A stretch of DNA of 64,000 nucleotides from CAYNKA01 sp964397655 (lineage in GTDB: Bacteria > Spirochaetota > Spirochaetia > DTKZ01): assembly GCA_964397655.1 (NCBI GenBank), contig CAYNKA010000004.1:248001-312000 (forward strand), read 5' to 3'. Below are positions 1 through 7,506 of this stretch, piece after piece; positions within the stretch are counted from its first letter, which is position 1; the number at the start of each line of letters is the position of its first letter. Under the pieces are notes generated by a model that saw only the letters and a program-made list of their open reading frames with translations, was not told where the DNA came from and did no database searches. A program made the translations under genes and the position numbers.

Positions 1-69
1 GTACTTCACGCCCTCCGCCTCCAGCGCTTCGACCAGAGATTTCGCTCCCGTCAGGTTCCCTTTCTTCAT
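1..69 (-). CDS. ilvB: Acetolactate synthase large subunit, N-terminal fragment cut by the window edge
   Basis: Only the first 23 codons are in the window. They start MKKGNLTGAKSLVEALEAEG, the typical amino terminus of the thiamine-diphosphate enzyme acetolactate synthase (catalytic subunit), which condenses two pyruvates or pyruvate and 2-ketobutyrate in branched-chain amino acid synthesis. A good ribosome binding site (GGAGG) sits 5 bases before the ATG. The call from sequence alone would be moderate, but the upstream Val/Leu leader peptide and attenuator (98-239) are the regulation expected for an ilv operon and support it strongly. The rest of the gene lies to the left of the window. Confidence 0.85.
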   Translation of the reverse strand, partial: MKKGNLTGAKSLVEALEAEGVKY

Positions 70-97
70 CGCTGCCTCCGGACCTTTGTTTCAGGCA

Positions 98-126
98 TAA
101 AAAAGCCCGCCGTTATCGGGCGGGCT
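98..126 (-). terminator. Attenuator terminator of the ilv leader
   Basis: On the minus strand AGCCCGCC (119-126) pairs with GGCGGGCT (104-111) across a 7-base loop and is followed by a run of six T. It lies between the leader peptide and ilvB. The 5' arm can alternatively pair with GGCGGG (156-161) inside the leader reading frame, which gives an antiterminator. A ribosome stalled on the Val codons (171-194) would leave 156-161 free and permit read-through. Confidence 0.88.
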
Positions 127-149
127 CGGTTATCATTCAACGAACGACC

Positions 150-239
150 TCAGGACCCGCCGCAGGGAGAGACGACTACTAGGACTACGACGACGGAAAC
201 CGGGGTATCGACTTTTGCCGCAAAACGTTCGAACGACAT
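150..239 (-). CDS. Branched-chain amino acid leader peptide (29 aa)
   Basis: This short reading frame (ATG at 239-237, TGA at 152-150) has eight consecutive control codons, numbers 16-23: four Val, one Leu, three Val. It ends just before the terminator hairpin at 98-126. This is the classic design of transcription attenuation by charged tRNA-Val and tRNA-Leu, as in enterobacterial ilvB and ilvGMEDA leaders. No other start codon (ATG, GTG or TTG) lies between the promoter and the control codons. The best promoter (247-274) places the transcript start within about 1-3 bases of the ATG and no Shine-Dalgarno sequence is present, so the peptide is probably translated from a leaderless 5' end. Confidence 0.85.
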   Translation of the reverse strand: MSFERFAAKVDTPVSVVVVLVVVSPCGGS

Positions 240-246
240 GGTTCAC

Positions 247-274
247 ATTCTATGCATCGCGGCGGTTTCGTCAA
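247..274 (-). promoter_or_regulatory. Promoter of the ilv leader transcript
   Basis: A -35 box TTGACG (269-274), a 16-base spacer and a -10 box TAGAAT (247-252). The -10 box ends 7 bases before the leader peptide ATG. Confidence 0.75.
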
Positions 275-317
275 GGCCGAAGAATCGAAATTCTACCGAA
301 ATTTTGAGAAAAGTTCG

Positions 318-392
318 GACAATCGTCGATTGTCGCCGTTTTTCCGCCGGAATTCGACGCGAATTCACGATTGTGTCCTAAATCGACGTCGA
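318..392. promoter_or_regulatory. Cluster of palindromes upstream of the ilv promoter
   Basis: Three perfect inverted repeats lie close together: GACAATCG/CGATTGTC with one central base (318-334), GAATTCG/CGAATTC with three central bases (350-366) and TCGACGTCGA (383-392). They are 45-120 bases upstream of the ilv -35 box, in a gap without a gene (275-463). They may be operator sites, but they do not share a common motif, so the role is unknown. Confidence 0.35.
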
Positions 393-463
393 AGACGGGA
401 TCGATTTCGGGGCAAATGTGACCGGAGGTGAAGATAACGCTGAAAATTCGGGATTTTTGGGCG

Positions 464-495
464 AAAATCGGGCGGAGTCCGTCCTCCGCCCGATT
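464..495 (-). terminator. Terminator of the NHL lipoprotein gene
   Basis: An 11-base-pair stem (485-495 with 466-476) and an 8-base loop, followed on the minus strand by a short T run, 40 bases after the stop codon at 538. Confidence 0.6.
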
Positions 496-537
496 GTCTT
501 GAAACGGAAAAGCAACGCCTTCGCCGAGGTCGCTGCG

Positions 538-1920
538 TCACTGTACGATCTTCTTTACCTTGTTCAGCGTTATGTCCGAGACGTAGAGGTTTCCGTCCGC
601 GTCTACGCAGATACCGCAGGGCATGGTGAACATCGCCTCGGCCGCAGTCCCGTCCGCGTCACCCGAACCGGCTCTTCCCGCGATCGTCGTGACCACGCCC
701 GTCTGAGTTATTTTCCGGATCAGGGCGTTGTTGCGATCCGCAACGTAGATCGTTCCCCAGGCGTCGACCGCGATCCCCGTGGGATAAAAAAAAGTCGCCG
801 CGGTTCCGGTCCCATCGGCATTGCCCGTGTTGTTGTAATCTCCCGCGAGGGTAGTGACGACGCCTGCGGGGGTGATTTTCCGGATGTTATGGTTGCCGAT
901 GTCCGACACGTAGACGTTGCCCTGGCCGTCCGCGGCCGCGCCGGCCGGCATCGAGAAGGTCGCCGCGTTTCCGTTCCCGTCGTCGCTGCCCGAGGTACTG
1001 TAGTCTCCGGCCAGGGTCGAGACGACGCCTGCCGGGGTGCATTTCCGGATCGAAAAGTTGTTGCTGTCGGTCACGTAGAGATTCCCGGCCGCGTCCGCGG
1101 CGACGCTGTAGATGCCGTTGAACGAGGCCGCGGGCCCGGTTCCGTCGGCGTGGCCGGTGACGCCGGCTGTGCCCGCGAGCGTGGTCACGTAACCCGCGGG
1201 AGTTATCTTCCTCACGGTGTTGTTGTCGGAGTCTGCGACGTAGACGTTTCCGGAGGTGTCGGTCCCGACGCCGAGGGGCTGCCTGAACTGCGGGGTCCCG
1301 CCGGAGCTGTCCGTACTGCCGTAGGTTCCGGCCGTGCCTGCGAAGGTCGAAACGAGGCCGGCGGGCGTGATCTTTCGGATGGTATGGCTATTGGAGTTCG
1401 TCACGAAAAGGTTTCCCGAGGGATCGACCGCGAGGCTATAAGGAAAATTGAAGGTCGCGGCCGTACCCTGACCGTCGTCGTTGCCCGAGGCCCCGGAACC
1501 TGCGAAGGTCGAGACCATGATCGAGACCGTCGTTGCTTTCACCGCGGCGCTCCGTGCGCCCTCGCCTACCGAGTTCGTCGCCGAGACCTTGTACCAGTAG
1601 TCCGTGGTCTGGGCGAGGTCCCGGTCGCGGTGGGTGAGGGCCGTGAGCCCGGTCTTGACCGCGGCGTAGGTCCCGTTCTCCGACGCCGAGCGGTAGAGCG
1701 TGTAGCTCGTGGCTCCCGAAGACGCGGACCAGGAGAGGGTCAGGGTGATGCCCGTGGCCGCCTGGACCGCGAGCCCCGTCGGCGCGGCCGGCGCCGATGG
1801 CGACGCGGGATTGCCGGTACCGTCCGTGCTGTCGGAATCCGAATCGGACTGGGAACAGGCCGCTATGAGCGAAACCGCAAGGGCGAGAATGGCGATGACG
1901 TTTTTCGATGGATACCGCAC
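538..1920 (-). CDS. Lipoprotein with fibronectin type III domain and six NHL repeats
   Basis: A predicted 460-residue surface or periplasmic lipoprotein. I chose the GTG at 1920 because AGGAGG lies 6-7 bases upstream and the protein then begins with a lipoprotein signal peptide (hydrophobic stretch ending LIAAC, Cys22). After an Asp/Ser-rich linker comes a fibronectin type III domain (about residues 43-130). Six NHL repeats fill the rest, each with the pattern (D)xxGNxYVxDxxNxxIRKITPAG. NHL repeats build a beta-propeller that binds protein or carbohydrate ligands; there is no catalytic domain. The gene is followed by its own terminator (464-495). A decayed paralogue lies directly upstream on the same strand. 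Longer starts to 2109 lack a ribosome binding site and a signal peptide. Confidence 0.85.
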   Translation of the reverse strand: MRYPSKNVIAILALAVSLIAACSQSDSDSDSTDGTGNPASPSAPAAPTGLAVQAATGITLTLSWSASSGATSYTLYRSASENGTYAAVKTGLTALTHRDRDLAQTTDYWYKVSATNSVGEGARSAAVKATTVSIMVSTFAGSGASGNDDGQGTAATFNFPYSLAVDPSGNLFVTNSNSHTIRKITPAGLVSTFAGTAGTYGSTDSSGGTPQFRQPLGVGTDTSGNVYVADSDNNTVRKITPAGYVTTLAGTAGVTGHADGTGPAASFNGIYSVAADAAGNLYVTDSNNFSIRKCTPAGVVSTLAGDYSTSGSDDGNGNAATFSMPAGAAADGQGNVYVSDIGNHNIRKITPAGVVTTLAGDYNNTGNADGTGTAATFFYPTGIAVDAWGTIYVADRNNALIRKITQTGVVTTIAGRAGSGDADGTAAEAMFTMPCGICVDADGNLYVSDITLNKVKKIVQ

Positions 1921-2112
1921 GATTTTCCTCCTTTTCGTGTCCCAAGAACGCGGATGCGTTCCGTTCCCGGAGGCTGCTCGGCGGCGGTGCAAGGAGCGGA
2001 TGACTGGGTTGTGCCCCTCTATTCGTTCTTGTGAGTAATTATAGCACGGCGTTGGGGAAAAAACGTATTTTGAAGGGATGAAAGCCCCGGCGCGGCCGGC
2101 CGGGGGCACTGC

Positions 2113-2600
2113 TTAGAACGTGATCTTCCTGATCGTCTGATTGCCGGTGTCGGCAACATACATGTCGCCCGAGGAGTCGAAGGCCATGCCTTTCGGGTAG
2201 TTGAACTTCGCGGACGCGAGGGTCCCGTCGGCGGTTCCCGCGATCGTCGACACCATCGCGGTGATGGAGGTCCCGCTCACCGCGGGACTCAACTCGCTTT
2301 CTCCCGCACCGTTCGCGGCCGAGACCTTGTCGTACTAGGTGGTGGTCTCCGAGAGGCCCGTGTTCTTGCCGTTGCTCGTCGTCGAGCGGTAAAGGGTGCA
2401 GCTCGACGCTCCCGACGAAGCGGTCCAGGAAAGCGTCATGGTGATTCCGGTACTGGCCGATACAGCGAGACAGGCGGGGGCCGATGGTACTTCGCGTTCG
2501 TCGTTGTCGGAATCTTTGCCGAGACCTGTGCAGCTCGGCAACAGGGTCGCGGCGATCAGGATAGGCGACAGGGAGAGAATTTTTCGATTCTATTCGACAT
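2113..2600 (-). pseudogene. Broken paralogue of the FnIII/NHL lipoprotein
   Basis: The start region (ATG at 2600 after AGGAGG) reads MSNRIEK and then loses frame in a run of five A. One extra A restores a lipoprotein signal ending LLPSC and a fibronectin type III domain closely like that of the neighbouring gene. A second lesion is an in-frame amber codon (2335-2337) at the aromatic position in the strand before KVSA. Beyond it the frame stays open through one NHL repeat to a TAA at 2115-2113. Five of the six repeats of the intact neighbour are missing. Two independent lesions make a sequencing error unlikely as the full explanation. The gene probably arose by tandem duplication and then decayed. 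Confidence 0.85.
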
Positions 2601-2804
2601 CCGTATTCCTCCTTGTTTCAACCATGCAGCAAACACGCACTCGCGGGGATTTCAGGGGAGAAAGGCCGGGAGCACGACTCCCGTGCGAAATATCTGCATG
2701 TATAATTTGTTACTATATATTGAAATAATATCACCCGATCTGAAAAAATCCCGGCGAAACGGCGATGACCGGTAGAATTCCTCCATGAGTCCTGCAGGGA
2801 GCCC

Positions 2805-2832
2805 TTCACAAAACGGGAGAATCGGCTACAAT
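2805..2832 (+). promoter_or_regulatory. Promoter of the aminomutase-like/YhaO/YhaN operon
   Basis: TTCACA (2805-2810), a 16-base spacer and TACAAT (2827-2832). The ATG follows 7 bases later and no Shine-Dalgarno is visible, so the mRNA is probably leaderless. Confidence 0.6.
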
Positions 2833-2839
2833 TGCCGGT

Positions 2840-4012
2840 ATGAGCCTATCGAACCAGCTCCGCGACAGATCGCGCCGCGTGATGCCGGGCGGAGGCGGAA
2901 CTGCGGGTTCGTCCTTCTTCGCCTCGGCCGAAGGCGTACGCTTGAGTACGGTTGACGGCAGGACTCTCGTCGACTTCACCGCCGCCTGCGGAAGTCTCAT
3001 CCTCGGCTCCGGGAACGAAGCCGTCGAACGCGCGGTGAAGGCCGCCTGCGAGCGGGGCCTGTATCCAGGTCTCCGCTCCGAGGACGAAGTGAGACTGGCG
3101 GAGCTTCTCGTCTCGTACATCCCCTTCCTGGACGCGGTGGTGCTCTCGGATTCTGGGAGCCGGGCGATCCGCTCCGCGGCGGATATCGCGAGGAGAATCA
3201 CGGGCAGGAAGACCGTCCTTTACGCGGGGCAGGGCCGCGCCGCGGACCTCGCCTCGGATGCGAAAAGGATTCCCTACAACGATCTCGCCGCCGCTTCGGC
3301 GGCCTTTTCCTCCCGGAAGGGGAGGATCGCGGCCGTTCTGGTCGAGCCGATCGCCTCGAGCATCGGGGTCGCGGAGCCTGCGGCCGGATACCTCAAGGGG
3401 CTTCGCGATCTCTGCGACGCCGGAGGCGCCTTCCTCGTTTTCGACGAAAGGATTTCCGCATTCCGTTTCGGCCTTTCGGACTACGCTTCCTTCTGCGGGG
3501 TCCGGCCGGACCTCGTCTGCCTCGGGGGAATCGTCGGGGGAGGCTTCCCCATCGGCGCGCTCGGCGGAAGCAGGGAGGCGCTCAAGGAAGCCGCGTCCTT
3601 CGCGGAGGCGGGCTCCCCGGCACATCCCGCGGCGATCGCGGCCGGCGTCGCGGTCCTCCTCGAGCTGGAAAGGACAGATCCCTACGACCGCCTCGATCTC
3701 TACGCGAGGAGAATCCGGGAAGAACTCAACGCATTCGCGGCCGAGAACGACATGGATTTCCGCGTCGCGAATGCTGGCGGCGTTTTTTCACCGTTCTTCC
3801 GCAAGGAGAGAGTAGTCACCGAAGCGGACGCCGAGAATTGCGACGTGGGAAGATACGGCATGTTCGCGCGGAGGCTCCTCGACCGGGGATGGCTCGTTCC
3901 CGCTTCCCGGTTCGCCCCCTGCTTCGTGTCGGCGGCCCACGAGGACGGCGAGATCGACGGCTTCATCGAGGCCTGCCGCCTGACCCTGGACGAGGTGTTC
4001 GAAACGGTATGA
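2840..4012 (+). CDS. Glutamate-1-semialdehyde 2,1-aminomutase-like protein lacking the PLP lysine
   Basis: A 390-residue class III aminotransferase fold protein, closest by eye to HemL and related aminomutases (which are about 430 residues). Recognisable blocks are the strand with VEP (about 168-170), LVFDERISAFRFG (about 199-211) and LGGIVGGGFPIGALGG (228-243). In HemL the last block reads LGK, and that lysine forms the Schiff base with PLP. Here codon 230 is GGA, so the lysine is replaced by glycine. The cofactor-phosphate loop (SGTEA in the family) is DSGSRA, and the YHGH segment is deleted. The protein is therefore probably not a PLP transaminase, and may be structural or regulatory. Its stop overlaps the next start as ATGA, which ties it to the YhaO/YhaN pair. 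Confidence 0.8.
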   Translation: MSLSNQLRDRSRRVMPGGGGTAGSSFFASAEGVRLSTVDGRTLVDFTAACGSLILGSGNEAVERAVKAACERGLYPGLRSEDEVRLAELLVSYIPFLDAVVLSDSGSRAIRSAADIARRITGRKTVLYAGQGRAADLASDAKRIPYNDLAAASAAFSSRKGRIAAVLVEPIASSIGVAEPAAGYLKGLRDLCDAGGAFLVFDERISAFRFGLSDYASFCGVRPDLVCLGGIVGGGFPIGALGGSREALKEAASFAEAGSPAHPAAIAAGVAVLLELERTDPYDRLDLYARRIREELNAFAAENDMDFRVANAGGVFSPFFRKERVVTEADAENCDVGRYGMFARRLLDRGWLVPASRFAPCFVSAAHEDGEIDGFIEACRLTLDEVFETV

Positions 4013-5106
4013 AACTGCTGCATTGCGCGGATCTTCATCTTTCCCGTTCCGAGGAGGACTATTCCTTCCGCGTCCTCGACGAAATCGCGGACGTCGCGGC
4101 GAAGGAGTCCTTCGGGGCCCTGCTCTTCGCCGGAGACGTCTTCGATTCCCGCGCCGACCTCGAGGCGCTCCGGGACCGGTTTCGGAAAACTCTTGAGCGG
4201 CTTCCCGCCGAGACTGGCGTCTTCATGATCCCGGGCAACCACGAGTATCTGGGCGCGGCCTCCGAGGACGAGGCCGGACTTTCGCGGTTCGACTTCGGAA
4301 GGGCCCGGCTGCTCGCGAAAAGGCCGTTCGCCCTCGTTCCGCTCGGGGCCGGAATCGAGCTCCTCGCGCTTCCCTTCCGCAGGGACTACGCCGATTATCG
4401 GGACTGGAGCGTTCCCCCGAAGGACGGGGCGTTTCGAGTCCTCCTCGCCCACGGGACGGTCCCGGGCATGAGCTTCTCCGGCCCGGACGAGGAAGGAGCG
4501 ACCGCGGTGATCGACGCCGACTTCCTTTTCCGCTTCGGAATAGACTACGCGGCGCTGGGGCACATCCACGCCGGCGCGGCCGCGAACGTCGGGTCGACGG
4601 CGGCGGTCTACCCGGGCTCCGCGAGGGTCTGGCGCGAGGGAGAGGAGGGCCCGAGAAAGGTCGTCGTGTTCTCCGCCGGGACGAAGCCGGTTAAGCTCGA
4701 GGAGAGGGTCCTGAAATCCGCGGGCCGTTTCATCCCCCTGCGCCTCGAAGCGGGCCTGGACGGGACTCTTCCCGCGCCGGAGGCCGTCCTCGGCGGGATG
4801 CCGCAGGTTCCGGGCCGAGGAGACTGGGTCCGCATCGAGGTCTCCGGCCTCGTGGAGGACGAGACCGTGACGATGAGGGACCTGGAAAAGCTAGCGGTCG
4901 AGATCGGTCGGCTCTGCAGGAGGGTGACGTCGGACGCCGGAGCGCTCGACGTGTTCGCCGGCATTTCGGCCCACCCGCTCGCTCTGCGCTTCGCCGAGGC
5001 CTGGGAGAAGGCGAGGGCCGCGAATCCGGACAAGGACGAGCTCTACCGTCTCGCCCGGCTCAACGGCCTCAAGACCTTGAAGGAAATCCTGGAGTCCAGA
5101 AAATGA
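4009..5106 (+). CDS. DNA repair metallophosphoesterase, YhaO/SbcD-like
   Basis: A 365-residue calcineurin-like phosphoesterase of the Mre11/SbcD type. The metal-binding motifs are in order: CADLHL (D-x-H, residues 7-12), GDVFDS, GNHE, AHGT and GHIH. Family members are Mn-dependent nucleases that work with an SMC-like ATPase on DNA ends. The start is the ATG at 4009, which overlaps the preceding stop codon; the longer upstream frame is a shadow of the aminomutase-like gene. The stop in turn overlaps the start of the ATPase gene. The pairing with a membrane-hairpin ATPase is like YhaO-YhaN of Bacillus rather than SbcD-SbcC. Confidence 0.85.
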   Translation: MKLLHCADLHLSRSEEDYSFRVLDEIADVAAKESFGALLFAGDVFDSRADLEALRDRFRKTLERLPAETGVFMIPGNHEYLGAASEDEAGLSRFDFGRARLLAKRPFALVPLGAGIELLALPFRRDYADYRDWSVPPKDGAFRVLLAHGTVPGMSFSGPDEEGATAVIDADFLFRFGIDYAALGHIHAGAAANVGSTAAVYPGSARVWREGEEGPRKVVVFSAGTKPVKLEERVLKSAGRFIPLRLEAGLDGTLPAPEAVLGGMPQVPGRGDWVRIEVSGLVEDETVTMRDLEKLAVEIGRLCRRVTSDAGALDVFAGISAHPLALRFAEAWEKARAANPDKDELYRLARLNGLKTLKEILESRK

Positions 5107-7367
5107 TCAAACGCCTCGTCCTCGAATCCTTCGGAAAATTCAGGAACAGGGACTTCGCCTTCGGTCCGGTCACCCTCTTCTTCGGCCCCAACGAGGCCGG
5201 GAAAACCACCGTCTTCGACGCGGTCTTCGACGGCATCTCCGCGCCGAAAGGTACGATCGAGGCCGGCAAACGGCTCAGGGACCGTTACGGTCCGGACCGG
5301 AAGGCGAGGCTCGAGTTCGACGGCGAGCCGGTCTCGATCCCCGCCCCGGACTTCCTCAACCTCTTCGCGGTCCAGGCCGGGAAGATCTCCTTCGACATCG
5401 ACAAGAATTCGGAATGGATGAACCGGGTGAAGGCCGAGTTGTTTTCGGGCGGAGTCTCGCCCGCGGTCGTCGCCCAGAAGCTCGACGGGAAGCTCAAGAG
5501 CAGGACGAAGGATTCGCTCCGCGCGGAGATCGAACGGCTCGAACTCGAGTTGGGTGCGACGCGGGATGCGCTCCGAGCCGCCAGAGGCGAACGCGAGGTC
5601 TGTCTGGCGGACGAGAAACGGATCGCATCGCTCGACGAGAGGAGGAGGAGTGCCCAGGAGGAGATCGAAGCCCTCGCGGCGGAAACGAAGACCCTGCGCG
5701 AGGACATCGACCGGCAGCGCAATCTCCGGGAGGCGAAGTCGGTCGAGAATCTGCTCGCCCTCTTTCCGGAAAGGAAGAGGCTCGCGGAGGACCTCGAGCG
5801 GTACGGGCGGTACTCGGGCGAGACGCTCGAGGAACTGAAGCGGATGGAGGCGGACCGCCAGAAGCTCAAATCGGAGGCGGACCGGTGCGAGGCCTCCCTG
5901 CAGGCCGCGGAGGAGAAGCTCGGAGATCTCCTCGACGAGAAGGCCGAGGCGGAAGCGGAAAAAACGAAACTCGAGAAGGCCGGGATCGCGGCCTCCATGC
6001 TCAAGAAGGGCCTCCTGGACCGGGAGAGGCTCGTCGACAGGAAGACGACCCGTTCCTTCAGACCGCCGCTCCTCGCAGCCGCCGCGGTCGCCCTGGCCGC
6101 TGGCCTCGTCCTTTTCTTCCTCGCGCCGCCCGCGGCCTCGCTCTTCGCGTTCGTCGCCTCCACCGCAGCGGGCCTCGTCCTCTTCTTCCTCTCGATGCGG
6201 AAGGAGACGCGGGAGGACTTCTCGAGACTCGAGGCCGCCTTGCGCGACGTCCGCGAAGCGTGGAAACGGGAAACTGGCGGCGACCTCGGCGAGGGGGGCT
6301 ACGAAGCCGTCCTCGTGGCCCTGGACAGGGCCGCGGAACGGGCCGCCCGGGCGGCGAGCCTCTTCGAGAAGGTGCGCGACCGGGCTGCGGAACAGGAGAA
6401 GGCCGCCGCGGACCGGAGGGCCGAACTCAGGCGGGCCCAGGACGCCGTTCTCGATGCCGAGCGGGGCATCCGGCGGGTCCTGGAACGGGCCGGAGCCGCG
6501 GACCGCGAGGAGTACGCCGCCAGACTTCAGAAGCGGGAGTTCCTCGAAAAACGGCTCGAGGCGATAGACGCGGCGCTCGGCGCCGCGAGGCTTCGTTACG
6601 GCGCCGCCTCGGACGCGGACCTGGAGGGCAGGGCTTCGAGGAAACTCGCCGAGCTCGCGGCCGTTCCCGCCGCGGACGAGGCGGGCGAAGCGGAATTCAG
6701 GGCTCTGGAACGGGCCTTCGCCGAGAAGACCGCGAGACTAGAATCGCTGCGAAGCGACGAGCGCGCGGCGCTCGGCGATCTCGGCCTGAACAGGGGTTCG
6801 CTCCGCGAGCGGTTCAAGGGACTTCCCGAGCGGATCGCAGGCCTCGAGCGGGCCGAGGCGGAAGGCGTCCGCCTCCTCGCGGAAAGGCGAAATTCCATGA
6901 AGGCGATCGAACTCGCCCGCGACATCTTCGCCTCCCTCACCGGGGACGACGGCGCCATGCTGTCGGAGCTCTCCCGGGAGATTGGCGCGACGTTTTCGCG
7001 GGTCCTCGCGATGGAGCGCAACGTCGTCTTCGAGTCCTTCGACGCCGAAGAGGCCGCGGTGACCGACGCGGGAGGCGGGGCGAGACGTGAGAACCAACTC
7101 TCCTCCGGCACGCGCGACGCTTTCCTTCTCGCCGCGAGACTCGTGCTCGCGAGGAAATCCCCGGCGGGGCCGGGGGGCGGCCTCGTGGTCCTGGACGAGC
7201 CCTTTCTCGCGCTGGACCGCCCGAGGACGAGGAAGGCCCTCGAGGTGCTCGACGAATTCCGCTCGAATGCGGGTTGGCAGATCGTCCTCTTCACGAAGGA
7301 TGAAGCCCTCGCCGAGGACGCGAGGAAGGTCTTCGGCGGCACCCTAACGGTGCACGACCTGGGCTGA
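5103..7367 (+). CDS. SMC-like AAA ATPase with membrane hairpin, YhaN-like
   Basis: A 754-residue ABC-type ATPase of the Rad50/SbcC group. The Walker A motif GPNEAGKTT is near residue 29-37, the signature LSSGTRDAFLLAARL near 664-680 and Walker B VVLDEPFLALD near 697-707. Long Arg/Glu-rich coiled coils flank the centre. Rad50 has a CxxC zinc hook at the coil tip. This protein instead has two hydrophobic helices (about residues 321-365), as in YhaN proteins, so the coils would be anchored in the membrane. It starts at the ATG that overlaps the nuclease stop codon (ATGA), so the two are translationally coupled and probably form one complex. Confidence 0.85.
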   Translation: MIKRLVLESFGKFRNRDFAFGPVTLFFGPNEAGKTTVFDAVFDGISAPKGTIEAGKRLRDRYGPDRKARLEFDGEPVSIPAPDFLNLFAVQAGKISFDIDKNSEWMNRVKAELFSGGVSPAVVAQKLDGKLKSRTKDSLRAEIERLELELGATRDALRAARGEREVCLADEKRIASLDERRRSAQEEIEALAAETKTLREDIDRQRNLREAKSVENLLALFPERKRLAEDLERYGRYSGETLEELKRMEADRQKLKSEADRCEASLQAAEEKLGDLLDEKAEAEAEKTKLEKAGIAASMLKKGLLDRERLVDRKTTRSFRPPLLAAAAVALAAGLVLFFLAPPAASLFAFVASTAAGLVLFFLSMRKETREDFSRLEAALRDVREAWKRETGGDLGEGGYEAVLVALDRAAERAARAASLFEKVRDRAAEQEKAAADRRAELRRAQDAVLDAERGIRRVLERAGAADREEYAARLQKREFLEKRLEAIDAALGAARLRYGAASDADLEGRASRKLAELAAVPAADEAGEAEFRALERAFAEKTARLESLRSDERAALGDLGLNRGSLRERFKGLPERIAGLERAEAEGVRLLAERRNSMKAIELARDIFASLTGDDGAMLSELSREIGATFSRVLAMERNVVFESFDAEEAAVTDAGGGARRENQLSSGTRDAFLLAARLVLARKSPAGPGGGLVVLDEPFLALDRPRTRKALEVLDEFRSNAGWQIVLFTKDEALAEDARKVFGGTLTVHDLG

Positions 7368-7458
7368 GACCGCATCGCGGCCGGCTCGTCCCGCATGCCG
7401 CGAACCCGGAGCCCGGTTTCCCCCCTGTTGTCCGCGGCAGATGATGATAATTAGTCGA

Positions 7459-7486
7459 TTGAAATGTGCAAAAACCGTGCTATAGT
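7459..7486 (+). promoter_or_regulatory. Promoter of the beta-barrel gene at 7507
   Basis: TTGAAA (7459-7464), a 16-base spacer and TATAGT (7481-7486), in a locally AT-rich stretch. AGGAGG follows before the ATG. Confidence 0.7.
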
Positions 7487-7506
7487 TGAAGAAGGAGGAA
7501 AAATTG

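Noticed and set aside
700..1500. Near-identical DNA segments about 180 bases apart that look like a tandem DNA repeat
   Set aside because: They are the coding image of the six NHL repeats; they vary at third codon positions and are not an independent DNA repeat.
418..2034. Long plus-strand open frame (538 codons) opposite the NHL lipoprotein gene
   Set aside because: It is the mirror of a GC-rich gene with clear NHL repeats. The predicted protein is Arg/Gly/Val-rich and has no domain, and there is no promoter of its own.
2840..4012. Annotation as functional glutamate-1-semialdehyde aminomutase (hemL)
   Set aside because: The PLP lysine is replaced by glycine and the cofactor loops are altered, so the usual name would mislead.
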